Source: RGIG8748 sp045646525
GTDB lineage: Bacteria; Bacillota; Clostridia; UMGS1810
DNA: 48,335 nucleotides
Direction of reading: 5' to 3'
Assembly (NCBI GenBank): GCA_045646525.1
Contig: JAZRKX010000011.1
Location: 1 to 48,335, forward strand
The notes below the pieces were generated by a model. The model saw only the letters and a list, made by a program, of their open reading frames with translations, made no database searches and was not told the origin of the DNA. A program made the position numbers and the translations under genes. This document shows positions 1-6,754 of the stretch, piece by piece. Numbering within the stretch: the first letter of the stretch is position 1; the number at the start of each line of letters is the position of its first letter.

Positions 1-131
1 ATTTCATGGAAAGCAAGGCGCAGGAGAGCGCACAGCGCGTCACAGAGCCATCCGATGTGTACGGAACGCGAAGCGACAATGTGATTGGTGGATTCCAAGA
101 AGCGGTACAGTCCGAATTGCCGTTTGATTAA
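1..131 (+). CDS. ssb: SSB protein, 3' end (duplicate of 48195-48325)
   Basis: This is the C-terminal part of the single-stranded DNA-binding protein whose full copy lies at 47912-48325. It is cut at the contig start by the 141-bp end overlap. The reading frame opens at base 3 and runs to the TAA at 129-131, ending in Leu-Pro-Phe-Asp, the acidic tail that recruits partner proteins in the SSB family. It is not a separate gene: on the circle it is the same locus as the full copy. Confidence 0.95.
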   Translation, partial: FMESKAQESAQRVTEPSDVYGTRSDNVIGGFQEAVQSELPFD

Positions 132-141
132 GGGGGATAGA
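1..141. repeat. Terminal direct repeat, circular-assembly overlap
   Basis: Bases 1-141 are identical to bases 48195-48335. The repeat lies inside the ssb gene and its downstream spacer and has no att or cos features. An exact 141-base end overlap is what a de Bruijn assembler with k=141 leaves on a circular contig, so I read it as an assembly signature and not a biological terminal repeat. The unique circle is therefore 48194 bp. Confidence 0.93.
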
Positions 142-142
142 A

Positions 143-451
143 ATGCCGAGAAAATGTCCGAATTGCGGAGCGAGAGAGCTGTATGTAATGTATTCCGAGC
201 CGAAGCACAACGGCTTAAAGCAGATAGGCGTTACTGGCAAGGTAATTAGGCGCAGATTGCAATGCGAAAACTGTTGGGAGAAGTTTACGACCTATGAGAT
301 AGATGCCAAGGATTTGACCAACATCAGAGACACGCTCCATACCATCAGAAAAAAAGCAAGGCTTTCAAAGACGGTCATGGGCAGGCTCAAAACGGCAATC
401 GGTCATTGCCAAGATGATTTGGATAGAATCAATGGAGAAAACTCGCAGTGA
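143..451 (+). CDS. NrdR-like zinc-ribbon protein
   Basis: 102 aa. The N-terminus carries a zinc ribbon (CPNC near residues 5-8, then CENC near 41-44) followed by KFTTYE, the signature of the NrdR transcription repressor's DNA-binding ribbon. NrdR's ATP-cone domain is absent, and the C-terminal half is helical and charged with no recognised domain. AGGGGGA lies just upstream of the ATG. On the circle it follows ssb, and a second, shorter NrdR-like protein (47691-47915) precedes ssb. A role as a DNA-binding regulator, possibly of nucleotide metabolism, is inference from the ribbon alone. Confidence 0.75.
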   Translation: MPRKCPNCGARELYVMYSEPKHNGLKQIGVTGKVIRRRLQCENCWEKFTTYEIDAKDLTNIRDTLHTIRKKARLSKTVMGRLKTAIGHCQDDLDRINGENSQ

Positions 452-1101
452 TTATCAGTCACGAACACAGACAATACATCCAGAAGCATGGGAGAATAGG
501 CAGAGGGAGATATAACGGTGCGTTTTACTACTCACAGGAGATATGCCGTTATATCATCCCTTCTGTGCGTACTGACCGAAACTGGATAACGATTAACATT
601 CCAAACATCGGAGTAGACCACGCCATCGTATTCATCCATAACAACATGCATCCAGAGCATTACGATTGGCTGTCAAAATACGATGATTTGATTCTTGTTT
701 GCGGAGTGCCAGAGACGGTTGGCAAGGTGTCGCATCTGGGCAAGGCAATCTATCTTCCGTTATCGGTCAAAGTGTCGGAAGTCGAAAAGTATCGAACAGA
801 GAAGACAGGAGACATTGCATATATCGGAAGAAAAGGCAAGAGAAATAATATCCCTTTTCCAGTGCGAACACACTTCATTGAAGGTTTACCGAGAGAGCAG
901 TTTTTGAAAGAGGTTGCAAAGTACAGAGAAGTGTACGCGGTTGGCAGAGCCGCGATTGAGGCAAAAATACTTGGATGCAAGGTGATAGGCGGTTTCGATA
1001 AGCGGTATCCAGACCCTAGCATCTGGAAGATAGTTGACAGTTCAGAAGCGGCGGCAATGTTGCAAGAAATGATTGATAAGATTGACAGGGGGAGCAAATG
1101 A
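448..1101 (+). CDS. Glycosyltransferase-like phage protein (GT-B-like)
   Basis: 217 aa, GTG start overlapping the previous stop (GTGA), so translation is probably coupled. The C-terminal third contains VGRAAIEAKILGCKVI, which resembles the donor-site helix of GT-B glycosyltransferases, where an acidic residue contacts the nucleotide-sugar. The N-terminal part alternates beta and alpha segments. If it is an enzyme it would move a sugar onto DNA, a virion protein or host glycan; the substrate cannot be read from sequence. It sits between the NrdR-like gene and the ArpU-like regulator at the end of the early operon. The enzyme assignment is tentative. Confidence 0.5.
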   Translation: MIISHEHRQYIQKHGRIGRGRYNGAFYYSQEICRYIIPSVRTDRNWITINIPNIGVDHAIVFIHNNMHPEHYDWLSKYDDLILVCGVPETVGKVSHLGKAIYLPLSVKVSEVEKYRTEKTGDIAYIGRKGKRNNIPFPVRTHFIEGLPREQFLKEVAKYREVYAVGRAAIEAKILGCKVIGGFDKRYPDPSIWKIVDSSEAAAMLQEMIDKIDRGSK

Positions 1102-1499
1102 CATACGATGAAAAAGTGGCATTTTTGAGTTCGTATAAAGATTTGAGGGATAATCTGATTGCATACAACACGGAGCTAAAAGAATTAGAGTTGTCCATGT
1201 TGCCAAGAGGCATCCATATTTCTGACATGCCAAAGCGCGGCGGTAGCACAGACCCGATGGGGGATTTCGGAGCGGAGTTCTGGAGAATCGACCAGAAGAT
1301 AATCAGAACACAAAGGCAGATGATTCGGATAGTAGCCACAATAAATCAGCTAGAGAAAACAGAGCCGCTATGCCATCGCCTACTTGTTGAACGGTATATA
1401 AAAATGAGGACGATGAAAGAACAGGAGCGCGTTTTGCAGGTCTCCAGAAACACCGTAAGGAAGTACCATAGAATCGCAATAGAAAGTTTAAGGATATAA
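1098..1499 (+). CDS. ArpU-like late transcriptional regulator
   Basis: 133 aa, ATGA overlap with the upstream gene and a GGGGGAG ribosome site. The C-terminus (about residues 95-133) has a sigma-region-4-like helix-turn-helix: LLVERYIKMRTMKEQ followed by VLQVSRNTVRKYHR. This layout, an N-terminal coiled region plus a terminal HTH, is typical of the ArpU/DUF1492 proteins at the end of early operons in Firmicutes phages, where they switch on late genes. It is the last gene of the early operon, and a terminator follows directly. The likely target is the late operon starting near terS. The family call is by pattern only. Confidence 0.65.
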   Translation: MTYDEKVAFLSSYKDLRDNLIAYNTELKELELSMLPRGIHISDMPKRGGSTDPMGDFGAEFWRIDQKIIRTQRQMIRIVATINQLEKTEPLCHRLLVERYIKMRTMKEQERVLQVSRNTVRKYHRIAIESLRI

Positions 1500-1500
1500 G

Positions 1501-1534
1501 AAAAGCCGCCCTACAATCCAGTAGAGCGGCTTTT
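1501..1534. terminator. Bidirectional terminator between convergent operons
   Basis: A 9-bp stem (AAAAGCCGC at 1501-1509 with GCGGCTTTT at 1526-1534) plus an inner CTAC/GTAG pairing. T-runs flank both sides. It separates the plus-strand operon ending at 1499 from the minus-strand gene ending at 1537, so it can stop transcription from both directions. Confidence 0.88.
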
Positions 1535-1536
1535 AC

Positions 1537-1803
1537 TCAAATCTCTCCATACACAACGCCATCGTCTCCGTCCATATATTCGGAATAGTAATCGTCTCTG
1601 TAGTCGTCAAATTCATTGCGCGCCATAGAGACAAAAACGCCGTAGTCAGTCTTGTCGCTTTTTGAAGCGCCGAACATATACAATTTCACGGCATAGTCAA
1701 CATGATAAATCCATGATTCAAACATATCATCAGTCTCGACAATATCCATACGGAATCCATCTCCTACATTATAAGCGGTTGTTTTTAAGTCAAGTTTTTC
1801 CAT
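1537..1803 (-). CDS. Small acidic protein, last gene of the minus operon
   Basis: 88 aa from an ATG at 1803-1801 preceded by AAGGAGA. A longer upstream frame exists but has no ribosome site and runs into the RHH gene, so I reject it. The start overlaps the stop of the RHH gene (TAATG). The C-terminus is Asp/Tyr rich (runs such as FDDYRDDYYSEYMDGDD). No family is recognised. It is the promoter-distal gene of the minus block, next to the shared terminator. Confidence 0.7.
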   Translation of the reverse strand: MEKLDLKTTAYNVGDGFRMDIVETDDMFESWIYHVDYAVKLYMFGASKSDKTDYGVFVSMARNEFDDYRDDYYSEYMDGDDGVVYGEI

Positions 1804-2129
1804 TATCCGTTTATCTCCTTCTCTACGCAATGAATGATAAATGCGTTCATGCTCATGCCGCGTTCTTTTGCCATAGCCGTCCATCTGTCTCCCTGTTCTT
1901 TCGGGATGGTAGCAGTGAATCTGGCGCGGCAATTCCTGTTATACTCTGTGTTATAAACCGATTTGTCGAATTTCTTAATGCCAGACAAATCGTCTTGCTT
2001 AATCCTCTTTCCGTCAATATCTACAAATAGTTCGCCGTCAGCATAATGCACTTTGCGCTTTATCAGCTTTCCATCTACATCAATCGCAACATTCTCGCCA
2101 TAGTTAAACAGTCCGTCAACAAGTCTCAT
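1803..2129 (-). CDS. Ribbon-helix-helix-type protein, candidate regulator
   Basis: 108 aa. The C-terminus (about residues 68-106), RFTATIPKEQGDRW followed by AMAKERGMSMNAFIIHCVE, matches the Arc/HicB-type ribbon-helix-helix pattern: a short basic beta strand, then two helices with the S-x-N-x-F-I turn. The N-terminal half is a series of short beta strands with VDGK/VDIDGK repeats. RHH proteins bind short palindromes as dimers of dimers, so it is a candidate for binding the TGTCNGACA operators of this block. That pairing is inference. It overlaps its upstream neighbour by ATGA. Confidence 0.65.
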   Translation of the reverse strand: MRLVDGLFNYGENVAIDVDGKLIKRKVHYADGELFVDIDGKRIKQDDLSGIKKFDKSVYNTEYNRNCRARFTATIPKEQGDRWTAMAKERGMSMNAFIIHCVEKEING

Positions 2130-2341
2130 TTCTTCTCTCTTTCTAGTGCGTAAAACACAATCTTATAGACATCTCCTTCTTTTTTGCAAGTCGTCTCAAA
2201 GTTCGGTAGGGCTTCTAGGGCTTCTAGCATGTCATTATAGACCCATACAGATTCCTTCAATCCGTTCTTTTTCACATATCCGTACAAGTCGTCTGGCTTC
2301 TCGCTAGCCAAAGCCGAATACCTATACAATCCTATTTTCAT
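2126..2341 (-). CDS. Small hypothetical protein
   Basis: 71 aa, ATG at 2341-2339 with AAGGGAG just upstream, and an ATGA overlap with the RHH gene downstream. The sequence (YRYSALASEKPDDLYGYVKKNG, then an acidic helix and a beta-rich end) looks like a small alpha/beta domain with no recognised family. It is the first gene with a fully transcribed ribosome site after the operator-promoter at 2498-2526. Confidence 0.65.
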   Translation of the reverse strand: MKIGLYRYSALASEKPDDLYGYVKKNGLKESVWVYNDMLEALEALPNFETTCKKEGDVYKIVFYALEREKK

Positions 2342-2344
2342 TCA

Positions 2345-2482
2345 TCATCTCCCTTTCAGCGCGCAGAACAAGGGCAACATGAGGAATCCCAGAATAACGC
2401 TCCCTACGCCTGCTCCAGACAGAGCGCAGAACAGTATCACTAAAAGTATTCCAACAATGCCATAAGTTACAAGTTCTATCAT
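2345..2482 (-). CDS. Small single-span membrane protein
   Basis: 45 aa on the minus strand: MIELVTYGIVGILLVIL and then a second hydrophobic stretch ending CALKGR. There is one long or two short membrane helices and almost no charge except the basic C-terminus (positive-inside). A GAAGGGAG ribosome site lies about 6 nt upstream. The promoter -10 box at 2498-2503 would place the transcript start at about 2491, inside that ribosome site, so expression may depend on read-through from upstream. Function unknown. Confidence 0.55.
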   Translation of the reverse strand: MIELVTYGIVGILLVILFCALSGAGVGSVILGFLMLPLFCALKGR

Positions 2483-2497
2483 ACAAATCTCCCTTCT

Positions 2498-2526
2498 ATT
2501 ATAACATCACAGTCAGACAATATCAA
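2498..2526 (-). promoter_or_regulatory. Operator-controlled sigma-70 promoter P1
   Basis: On the minus strand: -35 TTGATA (2521-2526), a 17-nt spacer, -10 TATAAT (2498-2503). The spacer holds TTGTCTGACTG, a one-base variant of the TGTCNGACA palindrome found in the other promoters of this block. It overlaps no upstream gene; the neighbour's stop is at 2530. Confidence 0.82.
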
Positions 2527-2529
2527 GTA

Positions 2530-2712
2530 TTACGACATAGGAATATAAACATATCCAACCGTGTCAATATACTCAACAGCAGGCATAGCCATGCCGTTCT
2601 CTATGCAAAATTCCTCAAACAAGTCATTCAAGTCCTCTGTATTAACAATATCAAATTGAGTTTCATCATCCTGTCCGTCGCTATTCACGAATCCAACATT
2701 TACAGTTATCAT
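2530..2712 (-). CDS. Small acidic hypothetical protein
   Basis: 60 aa, ATG at 2712-2710 overlapping the stop of the upstream gene (ATGA) with GAGG upstream. A longer in-frame extension lies wholly inside the neighbour and is rejected. It starts with a beta strand (MITVNVGFVNSDG), continues with a strongly acidic helix (NTEDLNDLFEEFCIENG) and ends in a hydrophobic strand. No family recognised. Confidence 0.68.
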   Translation of the reverse strand: MITVNVGFVNSDGQDDETQFDIVNTEDLNDLFEEFCIENGMAMPAVEYIDTVGYVYIPMS

Positions 2713-3263
2713 ATTTCGCCTCGTTTCTTTTCCCAAAATTCACATCCTGTTTCCTCTTTTTCCCAATAATCGCAATATCCTATTTCAGAACAGTAGTTAT
2801 CAAAGTATTTGCAATACCAGACAAGTCCGCTGTCAATCAACGAATCGCAGTTATCGCAACGGCATTTGTGCTTCTTGCAATTAGAGCAGTATTTCCTGTC
2901 AACACCATTGTATTCAGCGCTGTGCAATAGAGCATACAATGATTCGGATTCTCCGTTGTACTTGTCTCCGTTTATTACAAGCCAGTCTATAATGTCGTCA
3001 AGACAGTCTTCAGCCGCCTCAAACCACCAACAGTACGATACAATAGCTCCGTCTGATATTATGAAGTAGCTGTCATTTATATCAAACTGCGAGTGGTCAA
3101 GAGCAAACAATTTGCTCGGAGAATATTCATCAATATCTTCCATGTAGTTTATCTGCCCAAGGTCTGCGTAAACCGCTACATCAGATATAGCTTGGTCAAA
3201 CTCCCACAAGTCTGCTTCCGCAAAATACTTCTCCAAAAGCTCTCTCTTATTATCCACAGACAT
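2709..3263 (-). CDS. Acidic protein with C-terminal cysteine cluster
   Basis: 184 aa. The N-terminal 125 residues are acidic and aromatic rich. The C-terminal part has a cysteine cluster, YCSNCKKHKCRCDNCDS, then further cysteines in CKYFDNYCSEIGYCDYW, consistent with one or two zinc sites. ATG at 3263 with a GGAG/AAAGGA leader. It overlaps the 60-aa gene by four bases. The zinc cluster could mediate nucleic acid or protein contact; no family is recognised. Confidence 0.68.
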   Translation of the reverse strand: MSVDNKRELLEKYFAEADLWEFDQAISDVAVYADLGQINYMEDIDEYSPSKLFALDHSQFDINDSYFIISDGAIVSYCWWFEAAEDCLDDIIDWLVINGDKYNGESESLYALLHSAEYNGVDRKYCSNCKKHKCRCDNCDSLIDSGLVWYCKYFDNYCSEIGYCDYWEKEETGCEFWEKKRGEI

Positions 3264-3280
3264 ATCCTTTACGCTCCTTC

Positions 3281-3508
3281 CTATGATGCTACAACAGCGT
3301 TTTCAATGCACTTTTTTATCTCAAGAGATTTATCCCTTAATTTCAAAGCAAGACCTATGTCAGCAAATTGAGCAGGCGTGTGCAATATTTTGTCAATTCC
3401 ATCATTAAATTCCTTCAACATGTCTACCATAGCATCGTATGTTTTTTGTGTAATAGGCATGTTATTTTCAATCATGCGTTTAGCTTCTATATAATCTCCG
3501 TTTCTCAT
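3281..3508 (-). CDS. Small helical hypothetical protein
   Basis: 75 aa from ATG 3508-3506, with AAAGGAGA 7 nt upstream; an earlier in-frame ATG lies inside the ribosome site region and is not used. The sequence is mostly amphipathic helices (IEAKRMIENNMPITQ, YDAMVDMLKEFNDG, LRDKSLEIKKCIE). No recognised family. Spacing to the upstream gene is 11 nt, consistent with co-transcription. Confidence 0.62.
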   Translation of the reverse strand: MRNGDYIEAKRMIENNMPITQKTYDAMVDMLKEFNDGIDKILHTPAQFADIGLALKLRDKSLEIKKCIENAVVAS

Positions 3509-3519
3509 ATTATCTCCTT

Positions 3520-3717
3520 TCAAAATCCGTCAACAATCTCTGGCAGGTTGTAGCCTTCGACCCATGAATACAAAGTTTTATTGTATTCAATCAAAGAGTC
3601 ATCTGGCGTTTCTCCGTCTCTTTTCATCAGCGCAATAGCATTGCTAGTGATAATGTACTTCCTCATAATGTCTTCTCCCATACTGATAAGTGCATCCAGT
3701 TTATCCAGTGTACTCAT
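3520..3717 (-). CDS. Small helical hypothetical protein
   Basis: 65 aa with GAGAGGAG upstream of the ATG. Helical N-terminus (LDKLDALISMGEDIMRKYII) and an acidic middle segment. No family recognised. It lies 13 nt downstream of the next gene in the operon. Confidence 0.62.
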   Translation of the reverse strand: MSTLDKLDALISMGEDIMRKYIITSNAIALMKRDGETPDDSLIEYNKTLYSWVEGYNLPEIVDGF

Positions 3718-3730
3718 ATAGCGCTCCTCT

Positions 3731-4048
3731 CTAGCAGATACAGTTCTCTCTAAACTCGCGCAACAGACCGTACTGCCTTCCTAGCCGTTCAAACTCGCTA
3801 TTGACAATCAGCCACTCGCCATAGCTAAACTCATTTTCCATCAGTCCGTTAGCGTTGCTCCAATCAATCGCAAAGCTCCGTACAAACTCCTTCCTGTCAG
3901 CGTATCCGTTTCCTCTTGTCGTGAAGTCGTAGCAAAACACTGTCTCATATTCGGGTGAAAAAGTGTCGTTGTAAAACCCTCTCCATGAGTTCCAGATGCC
4001 GCCGTAGTATTTTCCGTCACGCTTGTATATAGCTAAAACATTGCTCAT
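3731..4048 (-). CDS. Hypothetical protein, aromatic/beta-rich
   Basis: 105 aa from ATG 4048-4046, preceded by the block's repeated initiation pattern (GAGAGGAG then TAGCA before ATG). It begins with a beta-rich IYKRDGKYYGGIWNSWRGF segment, and Trp, Tyr and Phe are frequent. The pattern faintly recalls DUF3846/ArdA-like mobile-element proteins but is not enough for a call. Function unknown. Confidence 0.62.
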   Translation of the reverse strand: MSNVLAIYKRDGKYYGGIWNSWRGFYNDTFSPEYETVFCYDFTTRGNGYADRKEFVRSFAIDWSNANGLMENEFSYGEWLIVNSEFERLGRQYGLLREFRENCIC

Positions 4049-4061
4049 TGCTATCTCCTCT

Positions 4062-4355
4062 CTAGCTAGCGTCCACAAGGTTTAGTCCGTTGTATCGCGC
4101 CAGAATCCTATCATCGGTTATCCAGTCTTCGCTCTCCAAGTCCTCGTCAGAGTAAACGGAAGTCCAGTTCACATAGTCGTTATCGACGATAGACATAATA
4201 TCCACTTCAGCGCCGTTAAAACAGCCGTCGTAAACCATGCGCTCATAATACTGTGAATACAGTTCCAGAATGTCGTAGTCGTCCGTCCAAAACGCCACTC
4301 GCGCCATAAGCGCATCCAACAACGATTGCTCGTCTATCTTGATTGTATAAGCCAT
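4062..4355 (-). CDS. Strongly acidic hypothetical protein
   Basis: 97 aa from ATG 4355-4353, with AAGGGAG upstream. Rich in Asp, Glu and Tyr (segments such as FWTDDYDILELYSQYYERM and SVYSDEDLESEDWITDD). The net charge is strongly negative, typical of several proteins in this block. No known family. It may be one of a set of acidic host-interaction proteins. Confidence 0.64.
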   Translation of the reverse strand: MAYTIKIDEQSLLDALMARVAFWTDDYDILELYSQYYERMVYDGCFNGAEVDIMSIVDNDYVNWTSVYSDEDLESEDWITDDRILARYNGLNLVDAS

Positions 4356-4369
4356 TGCATTGCTCCCTT

Positions 4370-4684
4370 CTATCTCTTTACGACATCTCCAACCTTGCAT
4401 TTACCAAAGTACATATCGCGCTCCACAGGAAGCCCCAGATTGCCCCTAATGCTCTTTAACTCGTTAAGGCTAAAGTATCCGTACTCCCATCCAAACAAGC
4501 CGTCTACAAGCCCATACAGAAGCCAGTCGTCGCCTTCCTGTTCCCCTTCCAGAACAAGCCAAGTAAAACTTGAATCTGGCGTGAAGAATTTACAAATAAT
4601 GTCCGCGTCCTTCCCTTTGCCGTCCTGCGAGCCAAGGGGATTCCTTGCCAGTTTCTTCTCGATTTCTTTTGTCAGTAGTCGCAT
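4370..4684 (-). CDS. DUF2958 family protein
   Basis: 104 aa. The pattern LLTKEIEKKL, then KFFTPDSSFTWLVLEGE, GLVDGLFGWEYGYFSLNELKSIRG and LGLPVERDMYFGK, matches the DUF2958 family over its whole length. That family is common in conjugative elements, plasmids and phages and has no established function. AAAGGAG lies 10 nt upstream of the ATG. Its presence links this block to the accessory gene pool of mobile elements. This is the best family match among the small genes here apart from the SprT-like protein. Confidence 0.82.
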   Translation of the reverse strand: MRLLTKEIEKKLARNPLGSQDGKGKDADIICKFFTPDSSFTWLVLEGEQEGDDWLLYGLVDGLFGWEYGYFSLNELKSIRGNLGLPVERDMYFGKCKVGDVVKR

Positions 4685-4700
4685 AAGTCATTGCTCCTTT

Positions 4701-5183
4701 CTATACCGCCGTGTACACAGCTTCGCCGTTGCTAAAGACTCCCAGACAAGCCAGTTCCATGAATAACGGATGTCGGCTAATCTCTTTAAGCCATTTTCGG
4801 ATTTTTCGCTTTTCAGCGTCAGCCGCTCTCAACACCTTGCTACGGCACATGCCGTAACAGTAGTGCGCGTCCTCGTTGTCAATGCAATAAGGCGAATTTC
4901 CGTCAAGGTCTCCCATCTGGCAAGTTTCCCTAACCATGAATTGAAACCCTTGATAGTATCCAGATTGCACAGTAACTTCGTGGTAGGTTAAGCCGTCTGT
5001 AAAATCATCGGCTAGCGCTACAGCGTTGTCGTACTCACAGTCAAGGTCTGTCCAGAACATTCCTTCCGTGTACTCTCCGTCGCATGATTCCTCGTATGCC
5101 TTCTTGTATTCGTCAAAGTCTCCCATGCCGCCGCATACAAGCGGCATATCATAATCCATAAACTCAAAGTTGCTTGTACTCAT
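4701..5183 (-). CDS. Hypothetical protein with cysteines
   Basis: 160 aa, ATG at 5183 preceded by AGGAAGGAGCATAGCA, the block's common initiation pattern. The N-terminal two thirds are acidic (GDFDEYKKAYEESCDGEYTEG, DLDCEYDNAVALADDFTDG). The C-terminal 45 residues are basic and helical (RAADAEKRKIRKWLKEISRH), giving an acidic/basic split. Several cysteines (SPYCIDNEDAHYCYGMCRS) could bind a metal. No recognised family. Confidence 0.66.
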   Translation of the reverse strand: MSTSNFEFMDYDMPLVCGGMGDFDEYKKAYEESCDGEYTEGMFWTDLDCEYDNAVALADDFTDGLTYHEVTVQSGYYQGFQFMVRETCQMGDLDGNSPYCIDNEDAHYCYGMCRSKVLRAADAEKRKIRKWLKEISRHPLFMELACLGVFSNGEAVYTAV

Positions 5184-5197
5184 TGCTATGCTCCTTC

Positions 5198-5383
5198 CTA
5201 TATGTCCAGTTCTTCCAAACGGTTATGCTCAATCAAATCGAGCATGTTAAACGCTACAGCTCTATAAACAGCTTTGTTCACTTTATTATTAGATTCGTCG
5301 TACTTCTTTGAAAACTTGTCGTACAATTCCTGTACTTCTTTCGCAAGGTTTACCAAGTGTTCAAGTTGCTCCTGCATTGTCAT
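5198..5383 (-). CDS. Small coiled-coil-like hypothetical protein
   Basis: 61 aa from ATG 5383-5381, with AAGGGAGCGTAGCA directly upstream. An upstream in-frame extension overlaps the neighbouring gene and is rejected. It has a long amphipathic helix (MQEQLEHLVNLAKEVQELYDK) and a second helix ending in an acidic tail. No family recognised. Confidence 0.62.
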   Translation of the reverse strand: MTMQEQLEHLVNLAKEVQELYDKFSKKYDESNNKVNKAVYRAVAFNMLDLIEHNRLEELDI

Positions 5384-5396
5384 TGCTACGCTCCCT

Positions 5397-5840
5397 TCAG
5401 TATTTCCATCCTTGATTCGGGTCTGACAATGACGGCGCGCAATACTCGTACACAGCATCCTTGTCATGCGTTATTTTAATCGGGTATCGTAGTCTGACAT
5501 TGTCCTCGTCGTAACAGCCGATTATGATTCCGATAGTGCGCTTCTCGCAAGAATACGGCTCTTTATTCAAGTAGTGCATAAAGTCGTCCTTATATCCGCA
5601 TCGAACATACCAATCATCATCATAGAGCTTCTCAAGGATTGATTCGTCCACATAGTTCTGATTCCAGTCTGCTATAAGGTCATATATGTCGTGACCGCCA
5701 AAATTTCCGTATCCGTCGTAGCATGTCTCCAGAATGTGACCGCCGCCAAACTCCTCTGGCACTAGAACATAAACATCTCTACATACATCATCCAAAATCT
5801 GCTCTTTCGTTTTACAATCCAACCAAGAAAACTGACCCAT
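5397..5840 (-). CDS. Acidic hypothetical protein
   Basis: 147 aa from ATG 5840-5838 with AAAGGAGA upstream; an earlier ATG would overlap the 42-aa gene and lacks a ribosome site. The sequence is rich in Asp, Tyr and Gly (CYDGYGNFGGHDIYDL, LEKLYDDDWYVRCGYKDD). No family recognised. Two GTCTGACA 8-mers (5421 and 5492) lie in its 3' half, away from any clear promoter. Confidence 0.66.
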   Translation of the reverse strand: MGQFSWLDCKTKEQILDDVCRDVYVLVPEEFGGGHILETCYDGYGNFGGHDIYDLIADWNQNYVDESILEKLYDDDWYVRCGYKDDFMHYLNKEPYSCEKRTIGIIIGCYDEDNVRLRYPIKITHDKDAVYEYCAPSLSDPNQGWKY

Positions 5841-5842
5841 AG

Positions 5843-5971
5843 TTATCTCCTTTCGTTTTCCATACACTGATTCCTGCAAGTGTCAATTCCTGCGTATGGG
5901 CATCCGTCGCAATCGTCGCCCTCTGATTCCTGTATCGCTAAAATAGCGTCCTCGTATCCGTCGTAAATCAT
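5843..5971 (-). CDS. 42-aa cysteine-motif peptide
   Basis: 42 aa, ATG at 5971-5969 with GAAGGAG upstream and an ATGA overlap with the preceding gene, which supports translation. It has an acidic N-terminus (YDGYEDAILAIQESEGDD) followed by CDGCPYAGIDTCRNQC, a C-x2-C-x7-C-x3-C arrangement that could bind one zinc. The same kind of tail recurs in the plus-strand early operon (for example 41000-41332). Function unknown. Confidence 0.66.
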   Translation of the reverse strand: MIYDGYEDAILAIQESEGDDCDGCPYAGIDTCRNQCMENERR

Positions 5972-6180
5972 GCTCTAGCTCCTTCTAGCGGCTGTGTATT
6001 GTAGTATCGAGCTACATTCTCCGCTTCTTTCAAGGTCTTTACATATTGACCTACTCCGCTGTAAAACCATGTCTTCCCATTGTCTACGCTAGTTAGAATC
6101 TGGATATTGTAGTTGAATCCATGAAGGGGATTCTCTACTTCATCAATCCTGTGCGCGTTAATCACTTCACAAAAATCCAT
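5968..6180 (-). CDS. Small hypothetical protein
   Basis: 70 aa with AAGGGAG upstream of the ATG at 6180, overlapping the 42-aa peptide by four bases. It contains a beta-rich segment IQILTSVDNGKTWFYSGVG and then a helix KTLKEAENVARYYNTQ, suggesting a compact alpha/beta fold. No family recognised. Confidence 0.64.
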   Translation of the reverse strand: MDFCEVINAHRIDEVENPLHGFNYNIQILTSVDNGKTWFYSGVGQYVKTLKEAENVARYYNTQPLEGARA

Positions 6181-6193
6181 CGCGCTCTCCCTT

Positions 6194-6418
6194 CTAATAA
6201 TCGTCGCCGCCGTATGAACGGTTTATAGCACTCGCAAAGAATTGTCTGTATGCTCTCGCATCTTCCAGATGCCTGTATATGTCTCCGCTGTCAATTTTGC
6301 CCTTGTGAGCGCTGTACTGCTCCCTGTACACTCTGACCGCTTCGTTAAGAAAGTCAGCCATCATTTTGCAATCGTCTTCCGTGAAAGACATGTTAAAAAC
6401 CTTTTCTGTTAAAGTCAT
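6194..6418 (-). CDS. Small helical hypothetical protein
   Basis: 74 aa, ATG at 6418-6416 preceded by AGAAGGAGCGTAGCA. Predominantly helical (FTEDDCKMMADFLNEAVRVYREQY, DIYRHLEDARAYRQFFASAI). No family recognised. Its leader is nearly identical to those of the genes starting at 5383 and 6659, so the initiation regions look duplicated across the block. Confidence 0.64.
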   Translation of the reverse strand: MTLTEKVFNMSFTEDDCKMMADFLNEAVRVYREQYSAHKGKIDSGDIYRHLEDARAYRQFFASAINRSYGGDDY

Positions 6419-6470
6419 TGCTACGCTCCTTCTAGACGGTCTGACCTATGCTCCCGACAGGGTGATTCTT

Positions 6471-6659
6471 TCAAAACAGCAAGTCAAAAATGTAGTCCAT
6501 CTCCAAACCAAGGTCGCCCATAAAGAGGTCTTCGGCAAGGTCAAAATCTCCGCATCCTATAGCGTCGTAGATTTCTGACCGCGTGTCGTTCATCATGTCC
6601 ATCGCTTCCTTCTCTGACAGACCGTCACGCTCCATCAAGATTCTCTGTGTTTCAGTCAT
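6471..6659 (-). CDS. Small acidic protein, first gene after promoter P2
   Basis: 62 aa from ATG 6659-6657, preceded by AAGGAAGGAGCATGGCA. A longer frame reaching 6791 would read through promoter P2 and is rejected. The motif LMERDGLSEKEAMDMMND recurs, to my recollection, in small phage and mobile-element proteins. The C-terminus is acidic and ends in hydrophobic residues (YIFDLLF). It is the first gene downstream of P2, so it should be strongly and conditionally expressed. Confidence 0.68.
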   Translation of the reverse strand: MTETQRILMERDGLSEKEAMDMMNDTRSEIYDAIGCGDFDLAEDLFMGDLGLEMDYIFDLLF

Positions 6660-6680
6660 TGCCATGCTCCTTCCTTTTTT

Positions 6681-6754
6681 GTCTGACAGATGCCGCGCAT
6701 CCGTCTCTCTCTTGTCTACACCCTTATTATACCACACTGTCTGACAGTTGTCAA
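6681..6754 (-). promoter_or_regulatory. Promoter P2 with two operators
   Basis: Minus strand: consensus -35 TTGACA (6749-6754), a 17-nt spacer, consensus -10 TATAAT (6726-6731). The spacer contains CTGTCAGACAG (operator 1, centred near 6743). A second copy, GTCTGACA (6681-6688 as read on the plus strand), lies about 40 bp downstream in the 5' leader. The same layout is repeated at 7602-7677. The -35 box overlaps the stop codon of the upstream gene. Confidence 0.9.
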
